Positions 1-8,135 of a DNA stretch of 42,271 bases are shown piece by piece. Source of the DNA: JAKSSE01 sp045597645 (GTDB lineage: Bacteria > Bacillota > Clostridia > Lachnospirales > Lachnospiraceae); the NCBI GenBank assembly GCA_045597645.1, contig JAZLKM010000019.1:1-42271 (forward strand). The letters are read 5' to 3'. A program made the position numbers and the translations under genes. The notes under the pieces were generated by a model. It did not search any database. It was not told where the DNA came from and saw only the letters and a program-made list of their open reading frames with translations. Within the stretch, counting starts at the first letter, position 1, and each line of letters starts with the position of its first letter.

Positions 1-1274
1 ATATTTGCTGGATCTTCTGCAAGTGATCTATACACCACATTTTGATCAATTCTTGCGATTACTCTCTCTCCTTGTAAAAGGTCGTATAATCTTTCTGTAA
101 TATCATCCGTAGCCACGCTTAGTACATCATCAAGGATTTCATTTTTTCCTGTATTTACCCAATAAGCCTGCGGAATACATCCTTTTGAAATATAGTTGAT
201 TACAGACCATGGATTATATATTTCTTCGCTACCAAACAGATATCCATCATACCAGTCTTTAAGTTCCTCTTCTTTATCCGATACTCCATAGTAACTGAGC
301 ATTGCTTTCACTTCAGATTCTGTAAATCCAAAAAAGCTATCGTATTCCTCATCCATTACAGAGTTCACTGTTAAATTATTTAGACCACTAAAGATACTTT
401 CCTGAGCAATGCGCAGAATTCCTGTTAGGAAACCATAAGACAAATTCTTATTATCCTTAAATGCTCCTGAAAAGAAATTTCTCATGAATCCAATAATTTC
501 ATCGTAGAAATCCTTAGAGTATCCCTCCTGAATCGGAGTATCATATTCATCAATAATGATTACTGGAGCCTTATCATAATGTGAAGCAAGCATTTTAGAT
601 AGTCTTTCTAGCGAAGAAGTAAGCTCCACTTCATTAGCTGTAGCGCTAATAATCTTTGTAAAATACTCCTTCTCATATTGTGAAATCCTATCGCTATTTA
701 ACAACTCTTGATGTCTTCCATACTCTTCTTGAAGTAATCCTCTGATTTTATCTATTGTTGCATTCCAAGTATCAAATTTAACATCCTTAAAAGTTAAGAA
801 TATGACCGGATATTTTCCTTGATGTGAACGATACTCTTCTCCACATTGCCAGATGTTTTTATCGGCAAAATACTTACTAGTATTCTTATCTGATATTTCA
901 AAGAACACTCTTAGCATATCCATATTCAAGGTCTTTCCGAATCTCCTTGGTCTCGTAAACAAAGATACCAATGGCTTTTGATCCAAGAATTCTTTGATTA
1001 ATAAGGTCTTGTCGACATAATAATATTCTTCCTGCGCACGAACATAGTCAGAAATACCAATTGGCAACGATTTAACCTCTGTCTTTGCCCCCATATTTTT
1101 CTTAATATATTTTCCATTTGATACTCTGCCATCAGTTGGCTTTGTAGAGTCGTCTGGAATTAACCAAGTTCCTTTCTCTTTTATTGCCCCTTGTATTCTT
1201 CCTTTTTTGCACATATCGTTTACGGAACGTGGAGAAATATTCCACTCTAAAGCCTTTTCTTTACAAGTTTTCAT
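1..1274 (-). CDS. AAA-ATPase-like protein with N-terminal helix-turn-helix (3' end outside window)
   Basis: The frame is open from an ATG at 1274 to the window edge, giving 424 residues of an unfinished protein. Residues 1-45 resemble the small MerR/excisionase-like helix-turn-helix (EWNISPRSVNDMCKKGRI, then a TWLIP strand). From about residue 68 it matches the AAA-ATPase-like family (PF09820 type): SLPIGISDY, the variant P-loop RPRRFGKT at 108-115 and Walker B VIIIDEYDTPIQ around 238-249. The usual C-terminal PD-(D/E)XK nuclease domain would lie beyond the left edge. The start is supported by an AGGAGCT ribosome site. The family is greatly expanded in Lachnospiraceae and Bacteroidetes; its cellular role is not established. 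The HTH suggests DNA binding, possibly at its own box-rich promoter. Confidence 0.8.
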   Translation of the reverse strand, partial: MKTCKEKALEWNISPRSVNDMCKKGRIQGAIKEKGTWLIPDDSTKPTDGRVSNGKYIKKNMGAKTEVKSLPIGISDYVRAQEEYYYVDKTLLIKEFLDQKPLVSLFTRPRRFGKTLNMDMLRVFFEISDKNTSKYFADKNIWQCGEEYRSHQGKYPVIFLTFKDVKFDTWNATIDKIRGLLQEEYGRHQELLNSDRISQYEKEYFTKIISATANEVELTSSLERLSKMLASHYDKAPVIIIDEYDTPIQEGYSKDFYDEIIGFMRNFFSGAFKDNKNLSYGFLTGILRIAQESIFSGLNNLTVNSVMDEEYDSFFGFTESEVKAMLSYYGVSDKEEELKDWYDGYLFGSEEIYNPWSVINYISKGCIPQAYWVNTGKNEILDDVLSVATDDITERLYDLLQGERVIARIDQNVVYRSLAEDPAN

Positions 1275-1292
1275 ATATCAGCTCCTATCATT

Positions 1293-1400
1293 CGCAATAT
1301 TATTTCTCATTTTACGCAAATTATACCTTGGAAAAACGCAAAAAGTCAATCCGATTTGATATTTTGCGTTTGATTATTGCGTTTGCTCGACAATTTGCGT
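1293..1400. repeat. Cluster of TTGCGT/ACGCAA boxes around the promoter
   Basis: Five copies of TTGCGT or its complement lie at 1314-1319, 1336-1341, 1364-1369, 1377-1382 and 1395-1400, and a partial one (CGCAA) at 1293-1297. Flanks are mostly A/T runs, giving AAACGCAAA-like sites. Two have one orientation and lie in the core promoter; three have the other orientation and lie upstream. This looks like a multi-site operator. Confidence 0.55.
1320..1349 (-). promoter_or_regulatory. Promoter of the HTH/AAA-ATPase gene
   Basis: On the minus strand TTGACT (1344-1349) and TATAAT (1320-1325) are separated by 18 bases, a good sigma-70-type promoter 46 bases before the start codon. One TTGCGT box lies in the spacer and another touches the -10. 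Confidence 0.65.
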
Positions 1401-1437
1401 TTTACATTTTTAGGCACATATATTTTTGTTTTTTCGC

Positions 1438-2475
1438 TCATCTCACCTTATAGACATGTTCCAAATTTCCCTTTGGCATAATGTACATTTCACCTGTAGT
1501 GAGATTATAAATGCTTGTCCACTCCACATGAACAAATGGGTCTTTCATAGAAGCTAGCACTTCAATAGCTTCATTTACCGAAAGAACACCTCCATGTTGC
1601 TCCAATATTTCCTCGACAATTTTGTACCTTGCCTGTCCTATACCACTTGATATCTGATCATTCAAATAGAAATTTGTGACCGTCATATAATTATCGTGAA
1701 TAGGCTCGACAACATCCACCACCTTATCGTGAAGCTCTACCACAACCATGGCTCCAGACTTATCAGCAATCAGAAAATGACAAGCAGATAACTGTTTTAA
1801 CATGGATGCATTAAGTGTAAATGTGTCAAACAGCGCTATCGCCTCTTCCACACTTCCTGCTTCATCAAGTATCAATCGACATACCTGCTGAGCCGTAAGT
1901 ATTGGTCCATCCTCGCACTCAGGCAGCGGTGAAAATGGAACAGAAAGCAGACTTACGGCGACACCTGCCTCGTTCATTCCATCCGCCGTATCATAAGGTT
2001 CTGCCAACATATTAATCTTTTGTAATATCTCCGGCGCTCCTTCCTTTGACTCCATTAAAAATGATGTTCCGATTGAACTGTATGTTCCTCCTTCAGTAGT
2101 GATGACCACTGACGGACAATATTTTCTTTGCTCTAGATTTCTACAGTATAAAATATTGCCGTCTTCATCCCGGCATACAAAGCTTGTGCACATTGGCGCT
2201 CGTTCTTCTAATTCGGTACCCCTTTTTACTAGTCCATGAGAAAGCTTCTTCATAAGGAATCCTGACAATTCCTCTCCATTTTTAGCTCCCGCGGTCTTCA
2301 TATAATCGTCAAACCAGTAATCACCTTTATAGTCCATAGTGTATATAGGATAATCATCAATTTTTTTAATAGAATCGATTGTCGCAATCTGCGTGTGATA
2401 GATGCCAACAAAGGCCAATACAATGATTGCCAGGATTGTGAAAAATGCTAATAATATTTTCTTTAAAACATTCAT
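1438..2475 (-). CDS. Membrane-anchored linear amide C-N hydrolase (Ntn hydrolase, choloylglycine hydrolase/C45 type)
   Basis: The protein has 345 residues. A hydrophobic segment at about 5-26 is either an uncleaved anchor or a signal peptide. The Ntn core begins at APMCTSFVCRDEDG with candidate nucleophile Cys96, followed by GMNEAGVAVS, TNFY and WTSIYN, which are typical of the choloylglycine hydrolase / acyl-CoA:6-APA acyltransferase superfamily. Members cleave linear amides such as bile salts, penicillin V or N-acyl compounds; the substrate cannot be read from sequence. In most Ntn hydrolases the Cys becomes N-terminal by processing, whereas here about 95 residues precede it, so either processing occurs or the anchor is retained. 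The ribosome site AAAGGA lies about 10 bases from the ATG. It is a single gene between a MATE exporter and the HTH/AAA gene. Confidence 0.75.
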   Translation of the reverse strand: MNVLKKILLAFFTILAIIVLAFVGIYHTQIATIDSIKKIDDYPIYTMDYKGDYWFDDYMKTAGAKNGEELSGFLMKKLSHGLVKRGTELEERAPMCTSFVCRDEDGNILYCRNLEQRKYCPSVVITTEGGTYSSIGTSFLMESKEGAPEILQKINMLAEPYDTADGMNEAGVAVSLLSVPFSPLPECEDGPILTAQQVCRLILDEAGSVEEAIALFDTFTLNASMLKQLSACHFLIADKSGAMVVVELHDKVVDVVEPIHDNYMTVTNFYLNDQISSGIGQARYKIVEEILEQHGGVLSVNEAIEVLASMKDPFVHVEWTSIYNLTTGEMYIMPKGNLEHVYKVR

Positions 2476-2618
2476 ATAATCATTATTCCTTTAACTACCA
2501 ATATAATAAAGCAAACAATTCCTGCATATGGCTGTCTAGTAACAAATGAATACAATTATCACAAGAAATGTGTAGTCACGTGCTCTGACACGATTCGTAT
2601 CATCCTAAAATTTTGATT

Positions 2619-3947
2619 CTACTTTTCTGATTCTTTTATTACTCCCACCCATTTCGTAATAAGCGGTACTACCATAACCATCCATACAATTGGCTCTGTT
2701 ATGATTACGCCAAAATAGCCCATAGACGCTACCAACGTGTATGTAATAACAACCTTTCCTGCCAATTCCACCAGACTGGAAATGAGCGGTGTTTTGGTAT
2801 CTCCCATACCTTGCAGGCTATTTCGCAAAATACATATGAGCGCAGGAAGTATAAATAGCGCCGCATTGATTCTCAAGTATCGCACAGCATTGGTAATAAC
2901 TATATCCGATGTAGATGCTGTAATTGTTGTGACCAGCTTAGGAGAGAGTAATAATACCAATGCTAGAGAAATACCCCACCAGATAGCAGAGATTACTATG
3001 CTGAGTCTGACGCCTTTGCGTATTCTGTCTGGCTTTTGGGCCCCTTTGTTCTGCCCACAGAATGTCGACATCGCTGCACCTATAGAGAAAAATGGTATCA
3101 GGCATAATATCGTAATTCTTCTTGCCGCTGTGTGGGCTACGATAATGTCTGTACCCAGTTTGTTTATACCTGTCTGTAATACAAGCGACCCTAACAAGAC
3201 GAACGAGAGCATAAAGCCCATTGACATGCCATTTTTGAAGAGATTGCTCACTAGGTTTCTCTCCATCACAAAATCGCTTCGCCTAAACTGCAGTTCTTTT
3301 CTGCTATGTAAAAGATAAATCAAGCATCCTACACAGCAAACAACCTGTGTTATAGCGGTTGCAAGAGCAGCTCCTCTTACTCCCAAATGAAGATATTTAA
3401 CAAATGTAATATCTAAAATAATGTTCAAAACATTAGAGATAATTAAAAAGATAAGAGGAGTAATGGTATCACCCATAGATCTCAGTACTGCCACCAAGAG
3501 ATTGTAAACTGAAAGGAATATCATTCCTATAAGAATTATTACTATATACTGTCTAGCTGGTTCATATATTACTTCTTCTACATGTAAAAATCCCAGGATT
3601 GGATTGATAAATACAATGCATAAAACAGAAATAATTACTGATAAAATTGTAATCATTATTCCAGAAGTAGCGATAGTTTTCTTTATCTGGGCCTGCTTTC
3701 CTGCGCCAACCTGCTGTGCCAAAATGATACCAAAACCACAGGATACACCATTTTCAAATTCGATTATAAGCTCTGAAAGTGAAGAAGTCGCACTTACAGA
3801 TGCAAGCGACAGCTCACCTAGCACACTTCCAACAATTCTAGTGTCAATTATTCCATATAGCATTGAGAATAATTGTCCTATGTATATTGGTAATGAGAAA
3901 AGAAGTATTCCTTTTATAATATTGTCTTTCGTTAAATCTGTTTTCAT
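2619..3947 (-). CDS. MATE family efflux transporter (copy 1)
   Basis: It encodes 442 residues with about twelve hydrophobic segments and MATE signatures: GILLFSLPIYIGQLFSMLYGIIDTRIVG at the N-terminus and a second half-repeat from about residue 235. MATE proteins export drugs or metabolites using Na+ or H+ gradients across the cytoplasmic membrane. I place the start at the ATG at 3947, eight bases after GGGG, rather than at the adjacent TTG at 3950. The gene is divergent from the Rrf2 regulator across a 204-base region, which suggests that the regulator may control it. Substrate unknown. Confidence 0.88.
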   Translation of the reverse strand: MKTDLTKDNIIKGILLFSLPIYIGQLFSMLYGIIDTRIVGSVLGELSLASVSATSSLSELIIEFENGVSCGFGIILAQQVGAGKQAQIKKTIATSGIMITILSVIISVLCIVFINPILGFLHVEEVIYEPARQYIVIILIGMIFLSVYNLLVAVLRSMGDTITPLIFLIISNVLNIILDITFVKYLHLGVRGAALATAITQVVCCVGCLIYLLHSRKELQFRRSDFVMERNLVSNLFKNGMSMGFMLSFVLLGSLVLQTGINKLGTDIIVAHTAARRITILCLIPFFSIGAAMSTFCGQNKGAQKPDRIRKGVRLSIVISAIWWGISLALVLLLSPKLVTTITASTSDIVITNAVRYLRINAALFILPALICILRNSLQGMGDTKTPLISSLVELAGKVVITYTLVASMGYFGVIITEPIVWMVMVVPLITKWVGVIKESEK

Positions 3948-4090
3948 CAACGTGTCCCCTTTTTGTTCGTTCTTCCTAAGACGCAGAATAGCACGCGTGT
4001 GCCAGACTTAACAATAGTTTTTTCAACGATGGTACATATGTCAAAAAAGGTGCCTCACTCTGTAATATTTACTTTTTATCAAAATCTTGA

Positions 4091-4123
4091 TATAATACAT
4101 ACACCCATTAACCCATGCGTTAA
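4091..4123 (+). promoter_or_regulatory. Promoter -10 and candidate operator of the rrf2-like gene
   Basis: A TATAAT box at 4091-4096 is preceded at 17 bases by TTTACT (4068-4073). Downstream, the inverted repeat TTAAC-N6-GTTAA (4108-4123) lies where a repressor would block transcription. Autoregulation by the Rrf2 protein is inferred. Confidence 0.45.
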
Positions 4124-4151
4124 GTAGGCGTAATAAAGAAAGGTAATATCT

Positions 4152-4547
4152 ATGATTTCTACAAAAGGCAGATATGCAATAAGACTTATGATAGATTTGG
4201 CTGAAAATTATTCTGGTTCTCCCATTACCTTAGATGCCATTGCTACGAGACAGGACATTTCGAAGAAATATCTTGAGAGCATTGTGAAGCTTCTAGTTTC
4301 AGGCAAACTTGTAAAAGGAACAAGCGGCAAGGGCGGTGGATATTTTCTAACCAGGGAACCTGAAGATTATCGCATTCTTGATATATTGGAATTGACAGAG
4401 GGCTCCCTTGCAAGCGTTGCCTGCCTGGAAAGTGATGCTGAAGCATGTCCCTATGTGGATAAATGCAAGACTATCTCCATGTGGAAAGGCTACAATAACT
4501 TAACTAGAGATTACTTTTCTAAGATAACGATAAAGGACCTGCTTTAA
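4152..4547 (+). CDS. Rrf2 family transcriptional regulator with possible Fe-S cysteines
   Basis: The protein has 131 residues and starts MISTKGRYAIRLMIDLA, the classic Rrf2 N-terminus, with a winged helix (ISKKYLESIVKLLVSGKLV) and the GKGGGYFL wing. Three cysteines at 91, 99 and 105 lie where IscR and NsrR hold a cluster, although the first spacing (seven residues) is longer than the five in E. coli IscR. Family members sense Fe-S status, nitric oxide, redox or cysteine supply. The ribosome site GAAAGG precedes the ATG. The gene is divergent from MATE copy 1 and convergent with an Fe-S flavoprotein; either could be a target. Confidence 0.85.
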   Translation: MISTKGRYAIRLMIDLAENYSGSPITLDAIATRQDISKKYLESIVKLLVSGKLVKGTSGKGGGYFLTREPEDYRILDILELTEGSLASVACLESDAEACPYVDKCKTISMWKGYNNLTRDYFSKITIKDLL

Positions 4548-4557
4548 CGCAGGTCCT
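4534..4557 (+). terminator. Stem-loop over the rrf2-like stop codon
   Basis: A perfect 9-bp stem AGGACCTGC / GCAGGTCCT (4534-4542 and 4549-4557) carries the TAA stop in its 6-base loop. No U-tract follows immediately, so termination is uncertain. Confidence 0.4.
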
Positions 4558-4627
4558 ATGATTGTTGCCATATCGCACTTTGATATAGCTTTTCATCCTT
4601 TTATTAGACATAATTTTAAGCTGTATC

Positions 4628-5242
4628 CTATATAAAATTTGTCCAGGCTCTCTCTTCTTTTTTGGGCAATCCATATTTTTCTTTTCCTAATTCAATACTT
4701 CTCATAAGAAATACCATATTTCTCGCCAATACTCGCATTGTCTGCTTACCTTCTTCATCCATATCAGCTTCGCCCTGGCTTCCTCCATGGATTGAGTTCC
4801 AATACTGACTGGATGCAACTGGCATATTTGATAATGTAAAATACTTGTTTAATTCATCAAAAGTGGCTGAGCAGCCTCCTCTTCTTGCACATACAACGCT
4901 TGCGCCCACCTTCATTGTCTTATCAAAGCTTGAGCTATAGAACAATCTATCTAGTGCTGCTATTAACGTTGCATTTGCTGATGCATAGTAAACAGGGCTT
5001 CCTATTACCAATCCATCTGCTTCCTCTAGCTTTTTTGCGAGTTCATTTACTATATCATCAATGGCGCATCGCCCTATCTCCCCACATTTTCCACAGGCTA
5101 TACAGCCTCGTATATCCTTGTTACCCAGCTGCACAATCTCTGCTTCAACATTTTCTTCATCAAATATTTTTTTCATTTCATTAAGAGCAAGTGCAGTATT
5201 TCCATTTGCTCTCGGACTACCATTTAGAATTAGTACCTTCAT
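4628..5242 (-). CDS. Iron-sulfur flavoprotein / NADPH-dependent FMN reductase family
   Basis: The 204 residues begin MKVLILNGSPRANGNT, the phosphate-binding loop of the flavodoxin-like FMN fold. Cysteines 47, 50, 53 and 59 form a compact C-x2-C-x2-C-x5-C motif as in iron-sulfur flavoproteins, which bind [4Fe-4S] next to FMN and pass electrons in anaerobes. GLVIGSPVYYASANA and the ARRGG segment match the family. The ribosome site GAGAGGGT is well placed. The gene converges on the Rrf2-like gene. The physiological partner is unknown; a role in oxidative or quinone detoxification is possible. Confidence 0.82.
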   Translation of the reverse strand: MKVLILNGSPRANGNTALALNEMKKIFDEENVEAEIVQLGNKDIRGCIACGKCGEIGRCAIDDIVNELAKKLEEADGLVIGSPVYYASANATLIAALDRLFYSSSFDKTMKVGASVVCARRGGCSATFDELNKYFTLSNMPVASSQYWNSIHGGSQGEADMDEEGKQTMRVLARNMVFLMRSIELGKEKYGLPKKEERAWTNFI

Positions 5243-5376
5243 TGATTTTACCCTCTCTTCCTTAAGCCGAATTCTTCCCCTTTATTTTGGTAATATTGCT
5301 TCTTCGCCGCGTATAGAAGCGTCTTTTTTACTCTTTCCATTATCATCTTCTTCACCTTTAATACTTTAAGAATAAA

Positions 5377-5421
5377 AATAGAGCCAAACACAGCTAGATT
5401 GTAGCATGTATTGGCTCTATT
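5377..5421 (-). terminator. Terminator of the arabinoside operon
   Basis: AATAGAGCCAA (5377-5387) pairs with TTGGCTCTATT (5411-5421), an 11-bp stem, followed on the minus strand by a T-rich run (TTTTTATTC). It lies 40 bases beyond the last gene of the GH51 operon. Confidence 0.7.
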
Positions 5422-5461
5422 ATCATAATAAAATATGTCTAATTTGTTTTCTTATAGCATT

Positions 5462-5716
5462 TCAGCTCCATTTTTTATATGGACACTTACTTACAGGGGA
5501 TAATGCTCGCAGTTCGACATAACAACCACAGCCTAAACAGGTCCCAGATTCTAATTTATCGCATGTCTTACATATGGCTAAGCGAGATTCATAGATTGCC
5601 TCACTTACCCGGTCCTCGTTTTTTATCGCTGCCTTGTATTTTTCTATCATCTGAGCGTCTGCATCTGCCATTTCTCTCATGAGACATCGCTTACAGACTC
5701 TTTTACTATCTCCCAT
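5462..5716 (-). CDS. Small Cys-rich protein, DUF6171-like
   Basis: This is an 84-residue soluble protein with cysteines in zinc-ribbon-like pairs: C8-x2-C11 near the start, then C49-x2-C52, C60-x2-C63-x-C65 and C78 near the end, joined by a charged helical stretch. It resembles the DUF6171 family of Firmicutes. The function is unknown; the pattern suggests a metal-binding fold. It lies only 9 bases after the GH51 stop codon and before the operon terminator, so it is co-transcribed with arabinoside utilisation. No strong ribosome site is visible, so its translation may be coupled to GH51. Confidence 0.7.
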   Translation of the reverse strand: MGDSKRVCKRCLMREMADADAQMIEKYKAAIKNEDRVSEAIYESRLAICKTCDKLESGTCLGCGCYVELRALSPVSKCPYKKWS

Positions 5717-5725
5717 AGCTATATA

Positions 5726-7222
5726 TTAAAGTGTTACTTCAATATGCATTACTGAGCTTGCCGGAATATCAAATACAAGCTTGTTGTCTACAACCTTAAT
5801 TGCATCAAAATCCTTAGCGGTTACGCACTCTGGAGCATCAAAGGTGTTGTGTGCATGTATCTCACCACCTACTACCTGTGCTTTTACGCTCTTTATCTGT
5901 GCATCGGTCACAATACCATCTATTGCATAGCTCTTGTCTGCTGACAGGTTGGTAAGTGTAATATGAAGCTTGCCATCCTTAATTGATACAGACTCTGTAA
6001 GGTTAGGTACCATATCCTCACCTACACCAATCTCTTCTGTCTCAACATAGCTCTCTACGAGATCTGCGTCTTGATGATGCTTGTACATATTGAATACATG
6101 ATAGGTAGGTGTCTTCACCATCTTATCACCTTCAGTAAGAATTACAGACTGAAGTACATTTACAAGCTGTGCTATATTAGCCATCTTTACTCTGTCGCAA
6201 TGCTTGTTAAAGATATTGAGGTTAATACCTGCTATCAACGCATCACGTACAGTGTTCTGCTGATAGAGGAATCCTGGATTGGTTCCTGGCTCTACATCGT
6301 ACCAAGTGCCCCACTCATCAACGATAAGTGCTACCTCATGCTTTGCATCATACTTGTCCATAATAGCTGAGTGTCTAGAAATCAGCTCTTCCATGAACAT
6401 TGTCTTCTTTAATGTTCTGTAGTATGCCTCAAGATCAAAGTCTGTTGCAGATCCCTTCTTGCTCCAGTCACCTGGCAAAGTGTAGTAATGCAGTGATAAT
6501 CCATCCATGAAACCATGTGAAGGACCGCACTTTTCAAAGCACTTCTTCATTACAACATCAGTCCAGTCATAATCCTCGGCGTTTGGTCCGCATGCAATCT
6601 TGAAAATTGGCTTCTTCGGATTGTAATTACGAACATAGGTCTGATATCTTCTATACAAGTTAGCATAATACTCTGGGAGCATGTTACCACCGCAACCCCA
6701 GTTTTCATTTCCTACTCCAAAGTAATCAACAGACCATGCTTCCTCATGTCCGTTTGCTTTTCTGAGATCAGCCATAGGTGACACGCCTTCGAAGGTCATG
6801 TACTCTACCCACTCACTCATCTCCTGAACTGTGCCACTACCTACGTTTCCGTTTACATACGGCTTACAACCAAGCTGCTTGCAAAGCTCCATAAACTCAT
6901 GAGTACCAAAGCTGTTATCCTCAACTACTCCGCCCCAGTGAGTGTTGATCATTTTCTTACGTCCAGCTTTGTCGCCAATACCATCTTTCCAGTGATACTC
7001 ATCTGCAAAGCATCCGCCCGGCCAACGAAGAACCGGTATCTGCATCTCTTTGAGAGCCTCTACTACATCCTTACGCATTCCGTTTACGTTTGGAATATCT
7101 GAGTTCTCACCTACATACAGTCCCTCATAGATACATCTTCCAAGATGCTCTGAAAAATGTCCCTGAATTTCTGGATTGATATGACCTTTTTTCTGATTAG
7201 GATTTACATATAATTTAGCCAT
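5726..7222 (-). CDS. abfA: Alpha-L-arabinofuranosidase, glycoside hydrolase family 51
   Basis: The 498 residues have no signal peptide, so the enzyme acts in the cytosol on imported oligosaccharides, releasing terminal alpha-L-arabinofuranose. GH51 hallmarks are RWPGGCFADEYHW (66-78), the acid/base Glu173 in FGVGNENWG and the nucleophile Glu303 in LIVDEWGTWYD. The C-terminal 120 residues form the usual beta-sandwich. The ribosome site AAAGGGG is embedded in the last codons of the upstream permease gene, three bases apart, indicating translational coupling. It is the catalytic member of the LacI-SBP-permease operon. Confidence 0.95.
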   Translation of the reverse strand: MAKLYVNPNQKKGHINPEIQGHFSEHLGRCIYEGLYVGENSDIPNVNGMRKDVVEALKEMQIPVLRWPGGCFADEYHWKDGIGDKAGRKKMINTHWGGVVEDNSFGTHEFMELCKQLGCKPYVNGNVGSGTVQEMSEWVEYMTFEGVSPMADLRKANGHEEAWSVDYFGVGNENWGCGGNMLPEYYANLYRRYQTYVRNYNPKKPIFKIACGPNAEDYDWTDVVMKKCFEKCGPSHGFMDGLSLHYYTLPGDWSKKGSATDFDLEAYYRTLKKTMFMEELISRHSAIMDKYDAKHEVALIVDEWGTWYDVEPGTNPGFLYQQNTVRDALIAGINLNIFNKHCDRVKMANIAQLVNVLQSVILTEGDKMVKTPTYHVFNMYKHHQDADLVESYVETEEIGVGEDMVPNLTESVSIKDGKLHITLTNLSADKSYAIDGIVTDAQIKSVKAQVVGGEIHAHNTFDAPECVTAKDFDAIKVVDNKLVFDIPASSVMHIEVTL

Positions 7223-7225
7223 TTT

Positions 7226-8122
7226 TTACCCCTTTACTCCTCCTAGAGTAATACCTTTTACAAAATACTTTTGTACAAACGGATACATTACCAGTATAGG
7301 TAACACACCTACTGCTGCCATTGCCATTCTGACTGATGCAAGCGGTATAGCTGCAAGTCCAGCTGTCGCATTTTGTACGTTAGAGCTTGATTGTGACAGG
7401 AACTGAATGTTCTGCATCATTCGATTGAGTAGGTTCTGGACGGCATATAGCTCTGTCCTTTTCGTGATATAGATATATCCATTCATCCAGTCGTTCCAGT
7501 AAGCAATGCCTGAAAACAGAGCAATTGTTGCTAAAATAGGCTTAGACAATGGGATTACTATTCCGAGGAAGGTTCGAGCCTCTCCTGCACCATCAATGTA
7601 CGCTGCGTCAAGTATTTCTCCCGGTATGCTTGACACAAAATACGATTTCATGAGCATTATATTGAAACCATTCATGAGTAGACCAGGTATCAACAATGCC
7701 CAAAATGTATTCTTTACGTTAAAGATGTTAGTGTACACCATATATGTCGGAACTAATCCGCCGTTGAACAACATAGAGAATACCACAAGAAACGTAATTA
7801 TTCCACGCCCTGGCAATTCTTTTTTTGATATAGCATATGCCAGCATCGTTGTTATAGTAAGAGATAATGCGGTTCCGACTATTGTAAGTATTATTGATAT
7901 CCAGTATGCATGTAACACTGAGTTACCTGTACTGAAAATATATTCATATGCATATGCTGACCATTTACTTGGCCAGAACTTATAACCTTCTGCTATAAGC
8001 ACATCGTTATCTGTAAATGAGCTTACTATCATTAACACGAGCGGGACAACCGCTGCGATAGATAGCAGCGCGAGGACAATATGTGCTAATATTTGAAATC
8101 TTCTTTCATCGCCTTTCTTCAT
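7226..8122 (-). CDS. Carbohydrate ABC transporter permease, LplC/YtcP type
   Basis: It is an inner-membrane component of a CUT1-type sugar importer, 298 residues with six hydrophobic segments. The EAA loop is YIDGAGEARTFLGIVIPLSKP and the C-terminus ends in the family-typical KGITLGGVKG. I start at the ATG at 8122 because GGAGGTG lies just before it; a longer reading to 8173 would overlap the upstream permease and lacks a ribosome site. The gap to the upstream permease is 13 bases. No ATPase gene is present in the locus; such systems commonly share an MsmX-type ATPase encoded elsewhere. Confidence 0.93.
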   Translation of the reverse strand: MKKGDERRFQILAHIVLALLSIAAVVPLVLMIVSSFTDNDVLIAEGYKFWPSKWSAYAYEYIFSTGNSVLHAYWISIILTIVGTALSLTITTMLAYAISKKELPGRGIITFLVVFSMLFNGGLVPTYMVYTNIFNVKNTFWALLIPGLLMNGFNIMLMKSYFVSSIPGEILDAAYIDGAGEARTFLGIVIPLSKPILATIALFSGIAYWNDWMNGYIYITKRTELYAVQNLLNRMMQNIQFLSQSSSNVQNATAGLAAIPLASVRMAMAAVGVLPILVMYPFVQKYFVKGITLGGVKG

Positions 8123-8135
8123 ATTAACACCTCCT

